64,000 nucleotides of DNA. Origin: Flavobacterium limi. Its GTDB lineage: Bacteria > Bacteroidota > Bacteroidia > Flavobacteriales > Flavobacteriaceae. This document shows positions 42,396 through 50,734 of the stretch, in pieces; position 1 is the first letter of the stretch, and the number at the start of each line of letters is the position of its first letter. A program made the position numbers and the translations under genes. Location: assembly GCF_010645075.1 (NCBI RefSeq), contig NZ_JAADZV010000006.1:124001-188000 (forward strand). The letters run 5' to 3'. The notes under the pieces were generated by a model. That model saw only the letters and a program-made list of their open reading frames with translations, did no database searches and was not told where the DNA came from.

Positions 42396-43559
42396 ATGGA
42401 AGAAAATTTTAGAATGATTGCCAAATGTTTTTTTGGTTTTGAAGAGATATTAGAAAAAGAATTACGCGATCTTGGTGCTCAGGAGGTTGAAAAGGGCGTA
42501 AGAATGGTAAGTTTTAAAGGTGATAAAGGCTTTATGTACAAAGCTAATTTGTCTTTGCGTACTGCACTTAAAGTTTTAAAACCAATTTATTCGTTCAGAG
42601 CCAATAACGAACAAGCGCTGTACAAAGGGATTTCGGGTGTGAACTGGTCTAAATTACTGAATGCAAATCAGACTTTTGTTATTGATGCAACTGTTCATTC
42701 TACTTATTTTAATCATTCCGAGTTTGTATCTCAAAAATGTAAAGACGCCATTGTAGATCAGTTTAGAGAAAGAACGGGGCAACGACCTAGTATTGACAAA
42801 GCTTTTCCTGATTTAAGGATTAACGTTCATATAGATAAAGATCAGGTTTCAGTTGCTTTGGATACTTCCGGAAATTCATTGCATCAGCGTGGCTACAGAA
42901 CGGCTACAAATATTGCACCTATTAACGAAGTTTTAGCTGCGGGAATCCTGTTATTGTCAGGCTGGGAGGGACAAAGCCATTTTTTGGATCCAATGTGCGG
43001 ATCCGGAACTTTTTTGGCAGAAGCTGCTATGATTGCCTGTAATATTCCGGCCAATATTAATCGCAAAGAATTTGCTTTTGAAAAATGGAAAGACTGGGAC
43101 AATGATTTATTCGATAAAATCGTTGACAGTCTAATGAAAAAAACAAAAGAGTTTCATTACACTATTAAAGGCTATGACAAGGCCCCAAGTGCTGTAAACA
43201 AAGCCAAAGACAACATCAGAAATGCGAATCTTGAAGATTATGTAACAATTTCAGAAGGCAACTTTTTTGACAAAGAAAAAGCAGTTGAAGGAAAGCTTCA
43301 CATTGTTTTCAATCCGCCTTATGATGAGCGTCTCGATATTCACATGGAAAAATTCTACAGCAATATCGGTGATACCTTAAAGAAAAATTATCCGGGAACA
43401 AATGCCTGGTTTATAACGGCAAATCTGGAAGCCTTGAAATTCGTTGGATTAAAACCTTCCAGAAAAATTAAACTTTTTAATGGAAGTCTTGAAGCCCGTT
43501 TGGTAAAATACGAAATGTACGAAGGAAGTAAGAGAACGAAGTTCCAGGTTTCTGAATAG
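42396..43559 (+). CDS. THUMP-domain 23S rRNA guanine-N2 methyltransferase (RlmL/RlmK-like)
   Basis: The 387-residue protein begins with a THUMP RNA-binding domain (about 1-155), followed by the connector RINVHIDKDQVSVALDTSGNSLHQRGYR and a Rossmann methyltransferase. Motif I reads FLDPMCGSGTFLAEAA and the catalytic motif IV is NPPY (FNPPYDERL). This layout matches the N-terminal half of RlmKL, which makes m2G2445 in 23S rRNA. It lacks the C-terminal RlmK domain of the E. coli fusion. It is followed by a small membrane-protein gene 29 bases later and a racemase-like gene, so a short operon is possible. Confidence 0.9.
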   Translation: MEENFRMIAKCFFGFEEILEKELRDLGAQEVEKGVRMVSFKGDKGFMYKANLSLRTALKVLKPIYSFRANNEQALYKGISGVNWSKLLNANQTFVIDATVHSTYFNHSEFVSQKCKDAIVDQFRERTGQRPSIDKAFPDLRINVHIDKDQVSVALDTSGNSLHQRGYRTATNIAPINEVLAAGILLLSGWEGQSHFLDPMCGSGTFLAEAAMIACNIPANINRKEFAFEKWKDWDNDLFDKIVDSLMKKTKEFHYTIKGYDKAPSAVNKAKDNIRNANLEDYVTISEGNFFDKEKAVEGKLHIVFNPPYDERLDIHMEKFYSNIGDTLKKNYPGTNAWFITANLEALKFVGLKPSRKIKLFNGSLEARLVKYEMYEGSKRTKFQVSE

Positions 43560-43588
43560 TATAAGAGGTAAAATTTAAAAAATAAAAA

Positions 43589-43825
43589 ATGACAAAACTA
43601 CAAGTAAGAGCATTTCTATTTCAATTAGGATGTTTCGCAATTTTATTCATTCTGGCAAGATTTATAATTGCAGAATACTCAGGCCTAACCGGAATCTGGA
43701 TTCCTTTGACTGCTTTTATTGTGGCTACTTTGATAGCTCCTCAGTTTAAAGCATTAAAAACCCAGAATGGTGAAAAACTTTTTATGAAATGGATTTTCAT
43801 AAAAGGAATTAAAGAAATAGGATAG
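43589..43825 (+). CDS. Small membrane protein of unknown function
   Basis: The 78-residue protein has two hydrophobic helices (about 8-28, FLFQLGCFAILFILARFII; about 34-50, GIWIPLTAFIVATLIAP) and a Lys-rich cytoplasmic tail. I know of no named family, though short proteins of this kind follow RlmL in related genomes. It lies 29 bases after the methyltransferase gene and 16 bases before the frameshifted racemase gene. Confidence 0.65.
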   Translation: MTKLQVRAFLFQLGCFAILFILARFIIAEYSGLTGIWIPLTAFIVATLIAPQFKALKTQNGEKLFMKWIFIKGIKEIG

Positions 43826-43841
43826 TTTTAAAAATCTTAGT

Positions 43842-44535
43842 ATGAGGAAAATTGGACTTATTGGTGGGGATAAGCTGGGTTTCGACTTCTGATTATTACA
43901 AACTTATTAATCTTGGAATAAACGAAAGGCTCGGAGGTCTGAACTTTTCAGAATGTTTGGTCTATTCTTTTAATTATGCTGATATAAAAAACAATAACGA
44001 TAATAATGATTGGGATTCAACTTTTAATATGCTTTTTGAAGGATGCAAGTTCTTAAAATCTGGAGGAGCAGAAGCAATTGTTTTGTGTGCGAATACCATG
44101 CATTTTATTGCTGATAAGCTCGAAGGAGCCATTGGTCTGCCAATCATTCATATTGCAAGTGAGACCGCAGCTGTAATTCAGAAACAAAAAATTAAAAAAG
44201 CAGGTTTGTTGGGAACGAAGTTTACTATGGAACTTAATTTTTTTAAAGATAAACTAACAGCAAAAGGTATAGAAATAATTATTCCCAAGAATCAGGAAGA
44301 CAGAGACTTTATCCATACTACAATTTTCGAAGAATTAGGAAGAGGAATTGTTTCTAAGGAAACCAAAAAGCGTTATTTAGAAATAACGAATCAATTAATA
44401 GAAGAGGGAGCAGAAGGTGTTATTCTGGGGTGTACCGAAATTCCACTTGTGATTAAACCCGAAGATGTTTCGATCCCGGTTTTTGATACTACTCTGATAC
44501 ATTCGAAAGCCGCAATAGATTTTCAATTGTCATAA
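43842..44535 (+). CDS. Aspartate/glutamate racemase family protein with an apparent N-terminal frameshift
   Basis: From the ATG at 43842 the frame reads MRKIGLIGG and then reaches a stop within seven codons. Removing one G from the GGGG run at 43866-43869 restores MRKIGLIGGISWVSTSDYY, the usual family start, and joins the frame that runs to 44535 (230 residues in total). Both catalytic cysteines remain, in LCANTMH and LGCTEIPL. Without the correction, translation could start only at the TTG at 43852, losing the first beta strand. Members interconvert L- and D-aspartate or related substrates. The rest of the gene is intact, so this is a recent mutation or a sequencing error. Confidence 0.75.
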
Positions 44536-44541
44536 AATCAT

Positions 44542-44596
44542 AAAATATAAAGCCACGAATTCACAAATAAATTATGAATTCGTGGCTTTATATTTT
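44542..44596. terminator. Long bidirectional terminator
   Basis: A perfect 22-base inverted repeat (44542-44563 and 44575-44596) with an 11-base loop, between the convergent racemase and DUF6048 genes. It is the longest perfect stem seen in the window. Confidence 0.9.
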
Positions 44597-44604
44597 TAGA
44601 TATT

Positions 44605-45414
44605 TTATTTTTTAGGAGCCTTTTTTTCTGCTTCCGGAATTATTACCTGCTTTTTATAAAGCGGAATAAAATAGGAAACGGTATAATTAAATCCAACTCC
44701 GAAACTTCCATCATAAGTTCTGTTAAATCCTGGAATATAAAGGTTTTCAAAACCATCAGGATCTTTATTGGCTAAGAGTAATTTTAACTGGACTCCGAAT
44801 CCCACAAAAACGTTATTAAAAACTTTTGCTTTCATTCCTACAGCCACTTCTGCCCATGCAGCTGTTAAACCAGTGTATTTTGCACCATCAGTATTTACTG
44901 GGATTTCTCCCCAATATTGATCAGGATTATAAATTTTATAGCTGTTCAATTCCTGGCTAAACGTACTAAAACCTCCTCTTAAACCTACAGTTATAAGATT
45001 TTCCATATCCAGCCAGTTATTGTACATATTGTAGTCAAAACCTCCTTTTATGTAAGTTCCTGTTGCTGTTGAGTTTAATCGGTCGTCATCGGTGGTTTTA
45101 TCTTCTATGCCAAGTTCAGCGGCGATGTAATATTTTTTGGTTAATCGAAAATCACCCACAAACTCTATACCTTTATAGTCTTTATCGTAAAATCCGCGGG
45201 TAAGTTTATACAAATCAACTCCCACACGTAAGCCGTAGCGGTCTTTTTTTACAGGAACACTGTCTGTTATGGTTTCAGCAGTCTGAACTGTTGTTTTAGG
45301 TTTTGTCTTCCTGATTTCTTTTTTTACCGTATCAGTAGCTATTTCCTGAGCCTGAATAAGAAATACTGTAAACAATAAACAAATACTAAAAATATATTTT
45401 GACATGTGTCTCAT
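44605..45414 (-). CDS. DUF6048 family outer-membrane-like protein
   Basis: The protein has a signal peptide (MSKYIFSICLLFTVFLIQAQE), a Lys/Thr-rich linker, and about 200 residues of amphipathic beta segments (YGLRVGVDLYKLTRGFYD, GIEFVGDFRLTKKYYIAAELGI, VGLRGGFSTF, GVGFNYTVSYFIPL) typical of an eight-stranded outer-membrane barrel. It matches DUF6048. I chose the ATG at 45414; the ATG at 45405 is also possible and fits the signal peptide equally well. It overlaps the DUF6452 gene by 29 bases, so expression is probably coupled. DUF6452-DUF6048 downstream of rlmD is a conserved order in Flavobacteriia. Confidence 0.75.
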   Translation of the reverse strand: MRHMSKYIFSICLLFTVFLIQAQEIATDTVKKEIRKTKPKTTVQTAETITDSVPVKKDRYGLRVGVDLYKLTRGFYDKDYKGIEFVGDFRLTKKYYIAAELGIEDKTTDDDRLNSTATGTYIKGGFDYNMYNNWLDMENLITVGLRGGFSTFSQELNSYKIYNPDQYWGEIPVNTDGAKYTGLTAAWAEVAVGMKAKVFNNVFVGFGVQLKLLLANKDPDGFENLYIPGFNRTYDGSFGVGFNYTVSYFIPLYKKQVIIPEAEKKAPKK

Positions 45415-45922
45415 TTTCAAATTCAATGTTAGGATTATTTACTCGAACATCCTGCATCCAGATACCATCAGTACCGGAATCTGTTTTTACAAACGGAATC
45501 TGCGTGTTTAATTTATAAATTGTTTTAAAACCACAAGCTCTTGAAACATATACATTTTGTCTGGAATAATTAAATGTTATCTCATCAGTATTTGCCAGTT
45601 GAGGATTAGGATTGTCAGAATTTAAAATGAAAGAGAAAGTAGTACTGTCTTCATTTGTCTTCAAAGGTATAGCGATTGAATCACCGCTTGTGAGATATTT
45701 GGTTACATCAGTACCTCCTTCATTGAAAATAATTCCTTCAGGCTGATCTTTACCCACTACTTTCAAACGTGTTACATTCTGCTTTACAGAAGGAGTTTTA
45801 ATATCATAAAAGGAAATAATAAGGCGAGGTGTGGTTGCTGTATTTGCATCACAAATATCATCTTTTTCACAACTGGATAATCCAAATGTAAAAACCAATA
45901 AAAAATACAGTGTTTTTTTCAT
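45386..45922 (-). CDS. DUF6452 family lipoprotein
   Basis: The 178-residue protein begins KKTLYFLLVFTFGLSSCEKDD, a lipoprotein signal with Cys18 followed by acidic residues. The mature part is beta-rich with Cys residues in DICDAN and SRACGFKT that could pair. It matches DUF6452. Its 3' end overlaps the DUF6048 barrel gene, and rlmD lies 13 bases upstream. A lipoprotein-barrel partnership is a reasonable inference from the coupling; no function is known to me. Confidence 0.75.
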   Translation of the reverse strand: MKKTLYFLLVFTFGLSSCEKDDICDANTATTPRLIISFYDIKTPSVKQNVTRLKVVGKDQPEGIIFNEGGTDVTKYLTSGDSIAIPLKTNEDSTTFSFILNSDNPNPQLANTDEITFNYSRQNVYVSRACGFKTIYKLNTQIPFVKTDSGTDGIWMQDVRVNNPNIEFENETHVKIYF

Positions 45923-45935
45923 TTATAATTTTGTA

Positions 45936-47348
45936 TTATCGAAGTTCTAAAAGTACAACATTTTCGACATGATGTGTCTGTGGAAACATATCTACCGGGC
46001 GTACACGTGTTACTGTGTATTTCTCGTCCATTAAAGCCAGATCCCTTGCCTGGGTTGCAGAGTTACAGCTTACATAAACTACTTTTTTAGGTGCAATTTT
46101 TAAAATTTGTTCTATAACATCCTTATGCATTCCATCCCGCGGAGGATCCGTAATGATAACATCCGGTTTGCCATGCTGTGCGATAAAAGCTTCGTTGAAA
46201 ACAACTTTCATGTCTCCAACAAAAAACTCACAATTTGTAATATTATTGCGTTCGGCATTTGCTTTAGCATCTAAAATAGCCTCAGGTACACTTTCTACAC
46301 CAATTACTTTTTTTGCTTTTTTCGATACAAATTGTGCAATGGTTCCGGTTCCGGTATACAAATCATACACGGTTTCATTACCTGAAAGTCCTGCGAAATC
46401 ACGTGTTATCTTGTATAGTTCGTATGCCTGATCTGAGTTGGTCTGGTAAAATGATTTGGCATTAATGCTAAATTTCAAACCTTCCATTTCTTCCAGTATA
46501 TAATCCCTTCCTTTATATAATTTTATATCCTGATCGTAAATGGTATCATTTGGTTTTGAATTGACCACATATTGCAAAGATGTAATTTGTGGAAATTTTT
46601 CGTAAAGATGGTCCAGAATGAGCTCACGGCCAGCTTTATCATTTTCGAAAAACTGGATTAAAACCATGATTTCACCGGTTGAGGCAGTACGTATCATAAA
46701 CGTTCTCAATAAACCCGAATGTTCTCTTGGATTAAAGAAAGCTAAATTATTTTCGTTTGCAAAAGCCCTGATTTCATTTCGGATAGCGTTTGAAGGATCT
46801 TCCTGTAAATGGCATTTGGTAATGTCCAGAATCTTGTCCCACATTTTTGGAATGTGAAAGCCTAACGCATTTCTGTTTCCTAAATCTTCAGTACTTCCAA
46901 TCTCTTTTTCGGTTAACCAGCGGCTGTTAGAAAAAGAAAACTCCATTTTGTTTCTGTAAAAAAACTGTTTATCAGAGCCTAAAATATCCTCAAATTCCGG
47001 TAATTCAATTTTGCCAATTCTTTGCAGATGGTTTTTTACTTCATTTTGTTTGTAATACAGCTGTTGGCTATATTTCATATTTTGCCACTTACATCCGCCG
47101 CAAACACCAAAATGTTCGCAAATCGGATCTATACGGTGTTCTGATAATTCATGAAATTTAACGGCTTTTCCTTCGTAATAAGCCTTACGTTTTTTAAAAG
47201 TCTGCACATCAACTACATCGCCCGGAACTACATTCGGAATAAAGATTACTTTTCCGTCAGGAGCTTTTGCAACTGATACGCCTTTTGCGCCTGCATCAAG
47301 AACTTGTATTTGATGAAAGACGACTTTATCTGTGTTTTTTCTTCCCAT
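45936..47348 (-). CDS. rlmD: 23S rRNA (uracil-C5)-methyltransferase RlmD
   Basis: The 470-residue protein has an N-terminal TRAM domain (about 8-65), an Fe-S cluster motif CEHFGVCGGC (about 78-87), and a C-terminal methyltransferase with VYDLYTGTGTIAQF, ITDPPRDGMHKDV and the catalytic Cys in VVYVSCNSATQARDL. It methylates U1939-type uracils in 23S rRNA; the TrmA/RlmC/RlmD choice rests on the TRAM plus cluster arrangement. A TATTTTTG element lies only four bases before the start codon, suggesting a very short leader. The DUF6452 and DUF6048 genes follow in the same direction. Confidence 0.92.
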   Translation of the reverse strand: MGRKNTDKVVFHQIQVLDAGAKGVSVAKAPDGKVIFIPNVVPGDVVDVQTFKKRKAYYEGKAVKFHELSEHRIDPICEHFGVCGGCKWQNMKYSQQLYYKQNEVKNHLQRIGKIELPEFEDILGSDKQFFYRNKMEFSFSNSRWLTEKEIGSTEDLGNRNALGFHIPKMWDKILDITKCHLQEDPSNAIRNEIRAFANENNLAFFNPREHSGLLRTFMIRTASTGEIMVLIQFFENDKAGRELILDHLYEKFPQITSLQYVVNSKPNDTIYDQDIKLYKGRDYILEEMEGLKFSINAKSFYQTNSDQAYELYKITRDFAGLSGNETVYDLYTGTGTIAQFVSKKAKKVIGVESVPEAILDAKANAERNNITNCEFFVGDMKVVFNEAFIAQHGKPDVIITDPPRDGMHKDVIEQILKIAPKKVVYVSCNSATQARDLALMDEKYTVTRVRPVDMFPQTHHVENVVLLELR

Positions 47349-47352
47349 AGCG

Positions 47353-47360
47353 CAAAAATA
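47353..47360 (-). promoter_or_regulatory. Candidate -7 element very close to the rlmD start
   Basis: Minus-strand TATTTTTG ends four bases before the ATG at 47348, which would give a leaderless or nearly leaderless message. Confidence 0.4.
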
Positions 47361-47444
47361 AGGGTTTGTAAACTTTTATAAATTTAATTTTTAAAATATT
47401 TTATGAAATTCTATAATTTGCATCTCTAAATCAGCTTTTAAAAC

Positions 47445-47452
47445 TAACTTTG
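47445..47452 (+). promoter_or_regulatory. Candidate -7 element for the histidine kinase gene
   Basis: TAACTTTG (TAnnTTTG) 54 bases before the ATG at 47507. A TTTG at 47417-47420 precedes it by 24 bases, a little longer than the usual spacing. Confidence 0.45.
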
Positions 47453-47506
47453 TTGCATCAAATGCTTCGATAGCCCCAATTTAAGTCCAAGTAATTGTTA
47501 TTTCAT

Positions 47507-48559
47507 ATGAAGTTGTATCATCATCTTTCGAAAATTGGCTTTTTAAAAAAAAGTTATGCTTTCAAATTCCTCTTTGTTGCTTTTATAGGTATTCATATTC
47601 CTTTGATCGGAATTTTGTTTTTTGTTTTGTATTTCGACAATACTATTCCGGCCACATCAGTTTTGATTTTTTCACTAATTATGACTTTGTTGGCAACAGC
47701 AATCACGCTTCTGGTTTTAAATCAGCTGATTAAACCAATTGTTATAGCTTCAAAATCATTGGATGAATACAGAAATCAAAGAAAATTATCGGTTTTGCCT
47801 ACAGAATATCATGACGAAGCTGGTTTATTGATGAGCAATATTCAGGAATCCATTTTTGAGGCCGAAAGTTTTATAAATGAAAAGCAGGATTTAATTTATA
47901 TGCTTTCGCATGATTTGAAAAACTTTGCAGGAAATCCTCAGGGACTTGCGAAACTCATTATTGAGGAAAAACCATCAGAGTCAATTAAGGATTTGGCTGA
48001 GTTGATTTGTGAATCAACAAATTTACAGTTTAGATATATTGAAAATTTTATTAAACTGCTGGATGAACAGGATCAGTTTATAAAAATAAATCCACAGCCA
48101 AGAAAAATATTTTTTCCGGAGGTATTGGATTTTGTCAATGAACAGGTAGAACAGCGCCTTATTGATAAAAATATTAGTCTGAACGTAAGTATAGAAACTG
48201 AAGAAACTATGCTTAAAATTGATGAGGGCTTATTAATTCAGGTATTAGTAAATTTAATCAGCAATGCTGTTAAGTTCTCTTATTTTGACAGCGAAATTAT
48301 ACTGAGGATTTTTACTGAAAATAATTCTTTGGTTATAACAGTCTCTGATAGGGGAATAGGTTTCAGTCAACATCAGATTGAGGAACTATTCAAAAAATTC
48401 ACGAAAATGAGCCGACTTGGAACCGCCAACGAATCTTCAACAGGAATTGGTTTATATTTGTGTAAAAAAATTATTGAAAGAAATAAGGGAATACTAACAG
48501 CTTCCAGCGATGGTGCAAATAAAGGTGCCGAATTTAAAATAGTATTTGAAAACTGCTAA
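47507..48559 (+). CDS. Sensor histidine kinase
   Basis: The 350-residue protein has two adjacent membrane helices (about 21-42 and 49-71) with almost no periplasmic loop, a HAMP-like linker (about 72-125), and a HisKA segment with phospho-acceptor His135 in LSHDLKNF. The ATPase domain has the N-box NLISNAVKFS, G1 DRGIGF, F-box FKKF and G2 STGIGLYLCKK. With little sensor domain, it may sense within the membrane. No response regulator gene is adjacent, so it is an orphan. I chose the ATG at 47507; a TTG at 47495 would add four residues. Its 3' end overlaps the convergent membrane-protein gene by 4 bases. Confidence 0.9.
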   Translation: MKLYHHLSKIGFLKKSYAFKFLFVAFIGIHIPLIGILFFVLYFDNTIPATSVLIFSLIMTLLATAITLLVLNQLIKPIVIASKSLDEYRNQRKLSVLPTEYHDEAGLLMSNIQESIFEAESFINEKQDLIYMLSHDLKNFAGNPQGLAKLIIEEKPSESIKDLAELICESTNLQFRYIENFIKLLDEQDQFIKINPQPRKIFFPEVLDFVNEQVEQRLIDKNISLNVSIETEETMLKIDEGLLIQVLVNLISNAVKFSYFDSEIILRIFTENNSLVITVSDRGIGFSQHQIEELFKKFTKMSRLGTANESSTGIGLYLCKKIIERNKGILTASSDGANKGAEFKIVFENC

Positions 48560-48999
48560 TATTTTCTTTTGATAAATTCATAATTGACAATTGTGAAAAA
48601 ATAGAAACACAAATCGGCTGAAATTTTTCCAAAAATAATTCCGAAGAAATAGTTTCCGAAAAGTATTGGCATCCAGTACATGCAAAAAGGGCGAATGATT
48701 AAAAAATCTAATATTGCTGGATATCCAAACTCTAAAATTAAGTTTTTTAAAAGTTTAAGGATTTCTAAAGAAGAAGTTCTTTGTCCTAAAAGTTTATTCT
48801 GTTTTACTGTTTTTTTATAAGAAGAGAATATAATCACACTGTAAAAAGCCAGGTATTCTGCAAACGTAATCAAATAAGCTGTTGTTAATCCGCCATAAAT
48901 TTTGCTAAAAAGCGAGCTAATAAGTGCGGCACTAGTGCTTGCTAGTTCAGCATATTTGTATCGATTGAACCATTCTTTAAAATTTGATTTGGTAAACAT
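48556..48999 (-). CDS. Hypothetical membrane protein
   Basis: The 147-residue protein has about four hydrophobic segments, starting with the amphipathic region around residue 20-45 (ASTSAALISSLFSKI), then TTAYLITFAEYLAFYSVIIF, YPAILDFLIIRPFCMYWMPILFGNYFFGIIFG and CFYFFTIVNYEF. The segment LIIRPFCMYWMP recalls small membrane proteins found beside isoprenoid or lipid genes, but I cannot name the family. It converges with the histidine kinase gene with a 4-base overlap. A palindromic repeat lies directly upstream (49024). Confidence 0.65.
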   Translation of the reverse strand: MFTKSNFKEWFNRYKYAELASTSAALISSLFSKIYGGLTTAYLITFAEYLAFYSVIIFSSYKKTVKQNKLLGQRTSSLEILKLLKNLILEFGYPAILDFLIIRPFCMYWMPILFGNYFFGIIFGKISADLCFYFFTIVNYEFIKRKY

Positions 49000-49023
49000 T
49001 ATTTTAAGTTGTGATATAAGATC

Positions 49024-49077
49024 CTAAGGTACTAAACTTTATTTTAGGATTTAAAATTTTAGGAAGTAGTACCTTAG
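49024..49077. repeat. Palindromic intergenic repeat (CTAAGGTACTA type)
   Basis: CTAAGGTACTA (49024-49034) and its reverse complement TAGTACCTTAG (49067-49077) flank an A/T-rich centre that itself holds a tandem TTTTAGGA. A related palindrome, CTAAGGTTCTGAGT, is at 50651. Confidence 0.55.
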
Positions 49078-49097
49078 AATTTAAAACTCAATCTTAA

Positions 49098-49496
49098 TTA
49101 TGGAAGAGAATAGGTCAAAACAGGTTTTCCCTCAGAACATTTGATGCCTGTTGGTTCTACTACTAACATAGCACAATCAGAGATAGCTCCCCATTTTTTA
49201 TTGTATTCTTTTTGAGCATCTGAATATTTTTTTATTTTTTCTAAAAACTTCTCGGTATCAATTTTTTTAGAATATACAACATATGTTGCATAGCCTCCAC
49301 AAGCTTTCGCACCCGTGGCAACATAACTCCATTCCTGAGGATTTGTACATGGTTCAGAGTTAGCCAGAGAAGCTGCAACAATCTCGTCGTACATTTTGTC
49401 TAATTTTTGAGAATCTTCTTCCTGGGAATTTTCATCATTACTGCAAGAAACAGCTATAAAAGAGACAATAAAAACAATAAAACTTAATTTTTTCAT
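49098..49496 (-). CDS. Small cysteine-containing lipoprotein
   Basis: The 132-residue protein begins KKLSFIVFIVSFIAVSCSNDEN, a lipoprotein signal with Cys18 and acidic residues. The mature part has four cysteines (EPCTNP, KACGGY, SDCAML, IKCSEG), probably two disulfides, separated by a Lys-rich helical segment (FLEKIKKYSDAQKEYNKKWG). No known domain is recognised. It stands alone, flanked on its right by the aldo/keto reductase gene, and by palindromic repeats on both sides of the pair. Confidence 0.65.
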   Translation of the reverse strand: MKKLSFIVFIVSFIAVSCSNDENSQEEDSQKLDKMYDEIVAASLANSEPCTNPQEWSYVATGAKACGGYATYVVYSKKIDTEKFLEKIKKYSDAQKEYNKKWGAISDCAMLVVEPTGIKCSEGKPVLTYSLP

Positions 49497-49637
49497 GGTT
49501 AGTGATTTAAGGTTGATTATTGTTAAGATGAGTTGATTGTAAAAGGGTTGCTTAAATCATGAGAAAAATTTATAAGATTTTACTTTTAAAATATTAGAAA
49601 CTTAAATGTTTAATGTTTTACATCCTTTAAAAAACAA

Positions 49638-50624
49638 TTACCACAACTGATGTACAGAGGGTTTTATGTATTCATTGTAAATTTTATTCATGTCTTCAAT
49701 CTTTTCCGAGGATAATTTAGGCAGATTATAAACTGATAAATTAGAAAGTACATGATTTTCTTTTGAAGCACCCGGAATGATACAACTGATATCTTCAAAA
49801 CTCAAAATCCATTGTAAAGCATAAGGAGCTAAATTTGTAGCATCAGGAAATAGTGCTTTTAATTCCTCAACAGTTTTAAGCCCTAATTCATAATCAATGC
49901 CTGAGAAAGTCTCCCCTTTGTCAAAGGCATCTCCGTTTCTGTTGAAATTTCTGTGATCTTGCGGTTCGAAAGTTGTTTTTGCATCAAATTTGCCGGTTAA
50001 GAGACCACTTGCTAATGGAACCCGGGCAATGATCCCGATATCTTTTTTCCTTGCTTCGGAGAAAAATAATTGTGAAGGACGCTGACGAAATAAATTAAAA
50101 ATAATCTGTACAGTTGTAACGTTTGAATATTCTATTGCTTTCAAAGCTTCTTCTACTTTTTCAACGCTAACACCAAGATTTAAAATTTTTCCCTGCTCTT
50201 TCAGACGATCAAACAGTTCAAAAATTTCAGGCCGATAAAAAACATCAGTAGGAGGGCAGTGGAGTTGAATTAAGTCAAGAACTTCTACTCCCAGTCTTTT
50301 TAAGCTGTCTTCAATGTATTTTTGAAGTACTTTTGGCTGGTATCCTTCACTAACATGGGGATTAATATGTCGTCCACATTTTGTAGCTACATAAATACGC
50401 TCAGATCTCGAACGAACGACTCTTCCAACAGCGGTTTCACTTAAGCCGTTTTCATAAACATCTGCTGTGTCAATAAAGTTAACTCCATTATCAATTGCTG
50501 TATTTAAAAGCTCATCTGCAGTTTTGTTATCAAAAGCTGATCCCCATTTCCCTCCAACCTGCCAGGTGCCAAGTGAAATTTCGGATATATTAAAATTGGT
50601 CTTGCCTAATTTTCTGTAGTTCAT
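49638..50624 (-). CDS. Aldo/keto reductase
   Basis: The 328-residue protein is a TIM-barrel aldo/keto reductase with all four catalytic residues visible: Asp52 (NFIDTADVYENG), Tyr57, Lys82 (ATKCG) and His122 (LHCPP). The cofactor region includes IIPGASKENH. Members reduce aldehydes or ketones with NADPH; the physiological substrate is not evident, and the DTADVYENGLSE pattern resembles the group of PdxI/YajO-type reductases. It lies 110 bases downstream of cysM, with a palindromic repeat in the gap, so it is probably transcribed separately. Confidence 0.88.
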   Translation of the reverse strand: MNYRKLGKTNFNISEISLGTWQVGGKWGSAFDNKTADELLNTAIDNGVNFIDTADVYENGLSETAVGRVVRSRSERIYVATKCGRHINPHVSEGYQPKVLQKYIEDSLKRLGVEVLDLIQLHCPPTDVFYRPEIFELFDRLKEQGKILNLGVSVEKVEEALKAIEYSNVTTVQIIFNLFRQRPSQLFFSEARKKDIGIIARVPLASGLLTGKFDAKTTFEPQDHRNFNRNGDAFDKGETFSGIDYELGLKTVEELKALFPDATNLAPYALQWILSFEDISCIIPGASKENHVLSNLSVYNLPKLSSEKIEDMNKIYNEYIKPSVHQLW

Positions 50625-50650
50625 TTTATTTCTTTTAAGGTTCTAAGTTG

Positions 50651-50725
50651 CTAAGGTTCTGAGTTGCTGAGATTTTATAAACTAAGTGAAAAAAAACTTA
50701 GAATTTTAGTGACTCAGAACCTTAG
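50651..50725. repeat. Palindromic intergenic repeat (CTAAGGTTCTGAGT type)
   Basis: A perfect 14-base inverted repeat, CTAAGGTTCTGAGT (50651-50664) and ACTCAGAACCTTAG (50712-50725). The left arm is preceded by a tandem near-copy (GGTTCTAAGTTGCTAA), so the block has both direct and inverted repeats. It lies between cysM and the aldo/keto reductase gene and may terminate cysM. Confidence 0.65.
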
Positions 50726-50734
50726 AATCTCTAT

